Program-made: the position numbers and the translations under genes
Origin: Halomonas urmiana
Lineage (GTDB): Bacteria; Pseudomonadota; Gammaproteobacteria; Pseudomonadales; Halomonadaceae
Assembly (NCBI RefSeq): GCF_005780185.1
Contig: NZ_VBUI01000011.1
Location: forward strand, 62,001-126,000
Reading direction: 5' to 3'
Length of the DNA: 64,000 nucleotides
Notes under the pieces: generated by a model
What the model saw: the letters and a program-made list of their open reading frames with translations, nothing else
The model's database searches: none
Told to the model about the DNA's origin: nothing
In this document: one piece after another, positions 60,306-64,000 of the stretch
Layout of the letters: every line of letters begins with the position of its first letter
How positions within the stretch are numbered: the stretch's first letter is position 1

Positions 60306-61134
60306 CAAGCTCTGGTCCAGACACCTTCCCGAGGGCGGCTGGGCCGCCCAGTCGGTGCTGCTTACCGGGGCGAGCGGCGGCATCGGCCAGGCCCTGGTCG
60401 ACGAGCTGGCCGGCGCCGGCGCGCGGCTGCTGATCACCGGTCGCCGCCGGCCGGCCCTGGAGGCCCTGGCCGAGCGTCATCCCGACCAGGTGACGGTCAT
60501 GGCCGCGGACCTGACCCGCGCCGAGGAGCGCCAGCGGCTGGTCGAGAGGGCCCGGGAGGCGGGCTGCACCATGCTGATCAACGCCGCCGGGATGAACCGG
60601 GTGGGGCTGTTCGAGGCCTCGAGCGACGCGGAGATCGAGGCCTTGATCACCCTCAACCTCACCAGCACCCTGCAGCTGACCCGCGCGCTGCTGCCGCAAC
60701 TGCTCGCCGCCGAGCACGGCTGGGTGGTCAACCTAGGCTCGACCTTCGGCACCATCGGCTACCCCGGCCAGGCCGGCTACTGCGCCACCAAGTTCGCCCT
60801 GCGGGGCTTTACCCAGGCCCTGCGCCGGGAGCTAGCCGACACCCGGATCCACGTGCTGCACGTCGCCCCCAGGGCCACCCGCACCGCCATGAATGTCCCC
60901 GAGATCGAGGCGATGAACCAGGCGCTGGGCAACGCCATGGATACCCCACAGCGGGTCGCTCGCCTGGTCCGACGCGCCATCGAGACCGGGCGCGAAGAGA
61001 CTCAGCTGGGCGGCCCCGAACGCTTCTTCGCGCGGCTCAACGCGATGCTGCCGAGCGTGGTCGACCGCGCCCTGCGCCGCCAGCTGCCCACCATTCGCCG
61101 CTTCATCGGCAAGCCCCGAGGCGAGGCGCCGTGA
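60292..61134 (+). CDS. Short-chain dehydrogenase/reductase (SDR)
   Basis: A 280-residue NAD(P)-dependent oxidoreductase. The cofactor motif is VLLTGASGGIG (TGxxxGIG), NAG follows in LINAAGMNRV, catalytic Ser lies in VVNLGSTFG and the YxxxK motif in YCATKFALRG. It probably reduces or oxidises a carbonyl/hydroxyl compound made by the preceding ligase/oxidase. GGGAG lies 8 bases before ATG 60292, and the start overlaps the oxidase stop by 14 bases. The C-terminal part (FFARLNAMLPSVVDRALRRQ) is longer than in minimal SDRs. It is the last biosynthetic gene of the cluster. Confidence 0.88.
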   Translation: MRSYSKLWSRHLPEGGWAAQSVLLTGASGGIGQALVDELAGAGARLLITGRRRPALEALAERHPDQVTVMAADLTRAEERQRLVERAREAGCTMLINAAGMNRVGLFEASSDAEIEALITLNLTSTLQLTRALLPQLLAAEHGWVVNLGSTFGTIGYPGQAGYCATKFALRGFTQALRRELADTRIHVLHVAPRATRTAMNVPEIEAMNQALGNAMDTPQRVARLVRRAIETGREETQLGGPERFFARLNAMLPSVVDRALRRQLPTIRRFIGKPRGEAP

Positions 61135-61224
61135 CCCGCGAGCTCTCACGGGGCTCGACAGCCGCCCCGTGCGAGGCGACTATCCCGTAAGCGGCGCCGA
61201 ACACGATCATCGCAAGGACAGGAC

Positions 61225-61893
61225 ATGCGCATACTGCTGGTGGAAGATGACCCCAGCCTGGCCGCGGGCATCCGCCTGGCGCTCAAGCCCGAACACTACG
61301 CCGTGGACCTGCTGGCCGATGGTCGGCAGGCGGTGGCGGCGCTGAAGGGCGACGAGCCCTTCGATGCCGTGATCCTCGACCTGGGCCTGCCCGGGCTCGA
61401 CGGCATGCAGGTGCTCGAGGCGGTCCGCCGGCGAGGCAACCGCGTTCCGGTACTGGTGCTGACCGCGCGAGACGGCATCGATGACCGCATCGCCGGCCTG
61501 GATGCCGGCGCCGACGACTACCTGATCAAGCCCTTCCAGGTCGACGAGCTCAAGGCCCGCCTGCGGGCCCTGCTGCGCCGCAGCCAGGGGCAGGCCAGCC
61601 ACGTGCTGGAGGCGCGCGGCATCCGCCTCGATCCCGCCACCCACAGCGTCTGCTGCCGGGAGGCGCCCGTGGCGCTGTCGCGGCGCGAGTTCGCCCTGCT
61701 GCAGGAGTTCCTCAGCCATCCGGGACGGGTCTTCACCCGGGATACCCTGACCCGGCTGGTCTACGGCTGGGACGAGGAGGTGGAGAGCAACGCCATCGAG
61801 GTGCACGTGCACCACCTGCGCCGCAAGCTCTTCCCCGAGCTGATCCGCACCGTGCGCGGCATCGGCTACGTCATGGACAAGCCCCCCTCGTGA
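61225..61893 (+). CDS. OmpR/PhoB-family response regulator
   Basis: A 222-residue two-component regulator of the QseB/PmrA type. The receiver starts MRILLVEDDPSLAAGIRLAL with Asp52 in VILDLGLPG as phospho-acceptor and Lys in DDYLIKPF. The winged-helix DNA-binding domain (about 125-220) contains LSRREFALLQEFLSHPGRVF and SNAIEVHVHHLRRKL. It follows the SDR gene by 90 bp and overlaps the kinase gene. It may control the lipid-acid cluster upstream or be independent; the 90-bp gap (61135-61224) shows no terminator. Confidence 0.92.
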   Translation: MRILLVEDDPSLAAGIRLALKPEHYAVDLLADGRQAVAALKGDEPFDAVILDLGLPGLDGMQVLEAVRRRGNRVPVLVLTARDGIDDRIAGLDAGADDYLIKPFQVDELKARLRALLRRSQGQASHVLEARGIRLDPATHSVCCREAPVALSRREFALLQEFLSHPGRVFTRDTLTRLVYGWDEEVESNAIEVHVHHLRRKLFPELIRTVRGIGYVMDKPPS

Positions 61894-63278
61894 CCTCGAT
61901 TCGCCGCCGCACCCTGAGCGTGGTGCTGCTGGTCTTCGGCCTGAGCATGCTGGTGATCGGGCTGACCAGCTATCGCGACGCCGCCCACGAGGTGGAGGAG
62001 CTCTTCGATGCCAGGCTGGCCCAGAATGCCCGGCTGCTGGAGGGGCTGGTGGGTGCCCCACTCCCCGAGGATCAGCGCCAGGCCCTGCTGGCCAGCATCG
62101 GCACGGCCCTGCAGCGTAGCGACGAGGCCCAGGGTCCGGTGGTGCGCCACCCCTACGAGAGCAAGCTGATCTTCCAGGCCTGGCGCGGCGAGACCCTGCT
62201 GCTGCGCTCCGCCGAGGCCCCCGAGGCCCCGCTCACGCCGCTGCGCAACGGCTTCGGCAGCGCTCGCCTCGATGACTACGAATGGCGGGTCTTCGCCCTG
62301 GACGCCCCGGGCAGCCCTCGGCGGGTACTGGTGGCGGAGCGCGAGGACGTACGCGGCGAGCTGGTCACCGCCATCTCTCTGCGCACCCTGATGCCGGACC
62401 TGCTGGGGCTGCCGGTGCTGGGCCTGCTGCTGTGGTGGGCCATCGGCTGGGGCCTGCGGCCGCTGTCGCAGCTGGCCGCGCAGATCCGCAGCCGCGACCC
62501 CCAGACCCTGCAGCCGCTGATCATGCACCGGCTGCCCCGGGAGCTGGAGACCATCGCCGGCGCCCTCAACCGGCTGCTCGAGCGGATCCGCGCCCTGCGC
62601 GCCCGGGAGCAGCGCTTCATCGCCGATGCCGCCCATGAGCTGCGCACGCCGCTGGCCGTGCTCGACCTGCACGCCCAGAACGCCCTGGCCGCCGACGATC
62701 CCGAGGATCGCCGCGAGGCGCTGGACAAGCTGCGCGGCGGCGTGGCCCGCGCCACGCGGATGGTCTCGCAGCTGCTCACCCTGGCCAGGCTCGAGCCCGA
62801 GCAGGAGGGCGACGGCCAGGGGCGCGTGATCGCGCTGCTGCCCGAGGTGCGCGAAGCGCTGGCCAAGCTGATGCCGCTCGCCGTGGACGGCCGCCAGGAG
62901 CTGCAGCTGGAGGCCGACGAGACGGCGGACTGGCGGCTAGAAGTGGAACCCGGCACGGTCGACACCTTGCTGCAGAACCTGGTCGGCAACGCCCTGCAGC
63001 ACTCGCCGGCGGGCGCCCTGATCCGCATCGTGCTTACCGCCGAGCGCGACGCCGTGACGATTACCGTGGAGGATCAGGGACCGGGGATCCCGGCGGACCA
63101 GCGCCAGCAGGTGCTGGAACGCTTCCATCGCGGCGGCCCCGGCGCCGGGGCCGGCCTGGGGCTCTCCATCGTCGATCGCCTGCTGCAGCGCCATCGCGGC
63201 CAACTGCGGCTCGGCGAGGCCCCGGGCGGCGGCTTGAGCGTCACGGCCTCGCTGCCGCGAGCCCAGCGCGGGGCATGA
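61890..63278 (+). CDS. Sensor histidine kinase (QseC-like)
   Basis: A 462-residue membrane kinase. Two transmembrane helices (about residues 9-27 and 168-187) flank a periplasmic sensor of about 140 residues. A HAMP-like linker precedes the H-box FIADAAHELRTPLAVLD with His249. NLVGNALQHS (N box), VEDQGPGIP (G1) and GAGLGLSIVD (G2) complete the ATPase. The GTG start overlaps the regulator stop (GTGA). The short sensor resembles QseC/PmrB; the signal is unknown. It ends the operon; after it no terminator with a U-tract is obvious. Confidence 0.92.
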   Translation: MTSIRRRTLSVVLLVFGLSMLVIGLTSYRDAAHEVEELFDARLAQNARLLEGLVGAPLPEDQRQALLASIGTALQRSDEAQGPVVRHPYESKLIFQAWRGETLLLRSAEAPEAPLTPLRNGFGSARLDDYEWRVFALDAPGSPRRVLVAEREDVRGELVTAISLRTLMPDLLGLPVLGLLLWWAIGWGLRPLSQLAAQIRSRDPQTLQPLIMHRLPRELETIAGALNRLLERIRALRAREQRFIADAAHELRTPLAVLDLHAQNALAADDPEDRREALDKLRGGVARATRMVSQLLTLARLEPEQEGDGQGRVIALLPEVREALAKLMPLAVDGRQELQLEADETADWRLEVEPGTVDTLLQNLVGNALQHSPAGALIRIVLTAERDAVTITVEDQGPGIPADQRQQVLERFHRGGPGAGAGLGLSIVDRLLQRHRGQLRLGEAPGGGLSVTASLPRAQRGA

Positions 63279-63308
63279 CGCGAGCCGCCCCGGGCCGGCC
63301 GATGAGCC

Positions 63309-63503
63309 TCACCGCCCTTCCGGCGCGTCCTCGGCCAGGTCGGGGCGCGTCTCGTACGCCACGTCATGATCGCGCAGGTAGTCGCGAATCAGCTGTCTCA
63401 CCACCTGGGAAGGCGTCAGGTCCTGTGCCGCACACAGCTGCTCGAAGGCTCGCTTCTTGTGTGGGTCGATCAGCAGGGTCAGGCGTGCCGTTTTCTTTTC
63501 CAT
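63309..63503 (-). CDS. Ribbon-helix-helix (CopG-type) regulator
   Basis: A 64-residue protein with the RHH fold pattern: a basic beta-strand start KKTARLTLLIDPHKKRAFEQ, then two helices LCAAQDLTPSQVVRQLIRDY. The acidic tail ends AEDAPEGR. RHH proteins bind DNA as dimers of dimers. The start at 63503 has GGAG 8 bases upstream; upstream in-frame ATGs are less likely. It is divergent from the SulP transporter gene, and repeated ATGTTAA elements lie between, so it may regulate itself and the transporter. Confidence 0.75.
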   Translation of the reverse strand: MEKKTARLTLLIDPHKKRAFEQLCAAQDLTPSQVVRQLIRDYLRDHDVAYETRPDLAEDAPEGR

Positions 63504-63530
63504 GACGATTCTCCGGAGCATTATCATCAA

Positions 63531-63612
63531 ATGTTAATGCTCGTCGCCTCCCGGGGCAACGGCGGTAGCGCCTTTGTCGTTCATGCTAATGACATGTTAA
63601 TGTCGTTAACAT
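63531..63612. promoter_or_regulatory. Candidate operator repeats between RHH regulator and SulP gene
   Basis: ATGTTAATG occurs at 63531-63539 and at 63594-63602, and the inverted form GTTAACAT at 63605-63612. The right half reads GACATGTTAATGTC as a partial palindrome. Small repeated 7-9-bp sites in direct and inverted orientation are typical RHH operators. Confidence 0.5.
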
Positions 63613-63648
63613 CGTTTACCGACTCGATCTCCAGGGAGGATCCCCCGC

Positions 63649-64000
63649 ATGGCACGCCACCGACCGTCCCTTCCCGCCATCGCCACCGGCCTGCGCGCGG
63701 CCTGGCGCGACGGCTACGGCCTGGATGACCTGCGCCGCGACAGCCTGGCCGGGCTGACCGTCGGCACCGTGGCGGTGCCGCTCTCCATGGCCCTGGCGAT
63801 CGCGACCGGCGTGCCTCCCCAGCACGGGCTCTACACGGCGATCGTCGCCGGCGTGCTCATCGCGCTGACCGGCGGCTCCCGCTTCAATGTCTCGGGCCCG
63901 ACGGCGGCCTTCGTCGTCATCCTTTTCCCCATCGTCCAGCAGTACGGCCTCGGCGGCCTGCTGGTCGCCTCGATGATGGCCGGCATGATCCTCGTGGTGC
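63649..64000 (+). CDS. SulP family anion transporter, 5' part
   Basis: The first 117 residues of a SulP/SLC26 transporter run off the window. [20 protein letters not shown] (the SulP N-terminal motif), [20 protein letters not shown] and [20 protein letters not shown] (the conserved TM3 substrate-site segment) are all present. It may carry sulfate, bicarbonate or C4-dicarboxylates (DauA-like). GGGAGGA lies upstream of the ATG at 63649. The C-terminal STAS domain is outside the window. Confidence 0.92.
   Translation, partial: MARHRPSLPAIATGLRAAWRDGYGLDDLRRDSLAGLTVGTVAVPLSMALAIATGVPPQHGLYTAIVAGVLIALTGGSRFNVSGPTAAFVVILFPIVQQYGLGGLLVASMMAGMILVV

Overview
This window looks like chromosome from a high-GC halophilic gammaproteobacterium, most likely a member of the Halomonadaceae. 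Supporting signs are the GC-rich codon use, the acidic proteins, the ntrC-ntrB-glnA-typA neighbourhood, many uptake systems for organic and amino acids, and small protein families of the DUF6482 and DUF6746 type. The assignment rests on gene content alone. No tRNA, rRNA or CRISPR array was seen.

Layout. 0-6 kb: the end of an Xaa-Pro aminopeptidase, then a minus-strand operon of HMG-CoA-lyase-like enzyme, CoA-transferase and a tripartite tricarboxylate transporter (TctC, TctB, TctA). 6-15.8 kb: nitrogen control (ntrC, ntrB, glnA with a readable sigma-54 promoter and NtrC sites), a ZIP metal transporter, a glycosyltransferase-like gene and typA. 15.9-25.1 kb: transport block with an NSS sodium symporter, a complete branched-chain amino acid ABC transporter (livG, livF, livH, livM and a convergent binding protein), a dienelactone hydrolase and a dicarboxylate/amino acid symporter. 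25.3-34.7 kb: C45 acyltransferase/peptidase, DUF6746, DUF4202, a possible small RNA, an operon of ECF sigma factor, anti-sigma factor and cytochrome c/beta-propeller protein, a CehA/McbA-type metallohydrolase and a GNAT.

34.7-38.6 kb is a decayed accessory patch. It holds a partial second copy of a ybjQ-type locus, the tail of an IS3-family element that supplies the last codons of a GGDEF/EAL gene, a truncated MFS gene and a frameshifted aldo/keto reductase. 38.6-45.5 kb: a Cys-rich metal-binding protein, a DUF4349 lipoprotein, a methyltransferase, a MITE-like palindrome carrying both flanking stop codons, a hydrolase, TspO, and a Zur-box-controlled zinc importer operon led by a His-rich microprotein. 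45.5-49.9 kb: a LolCDE/MacB-like ABC transporter with an AttH/CrtC-like lipoprotein.

50-54.6 kb is visibly less GC-rich. It encodes an MFS transporter and an ACP/fatty-acyl-AMP-ligase/PlsC fusion, and is flanked by gene scraps. One scrap is a piece of the haem-oxygenase-like oxidase gene that occurs intact at 59.6 kb. 54.6-57.4 kb: glycine-betaine-type binding protein, glyoxalase I, DUF6482 and an NlpC/P60 lipoprotein.

57.4-63.3 kb is the most interesting part. Overlapping genes encode a thermostable-hemolysin-family GNAT-like protein, an acyl-AMP ligase joined in frame to a haem-oxygenase-like diiron oxidase, and a short-chain dehydrogenase, followed by a response regulator and histidine kinase. 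The set reads as an uncharacterised route that activates, oxidises and reduces a lipid or similar acid, possibly under two-component control. The window ends in a SulP transporter divergent from a small ribbon-helix-helix regulator with a candidate operator between them.
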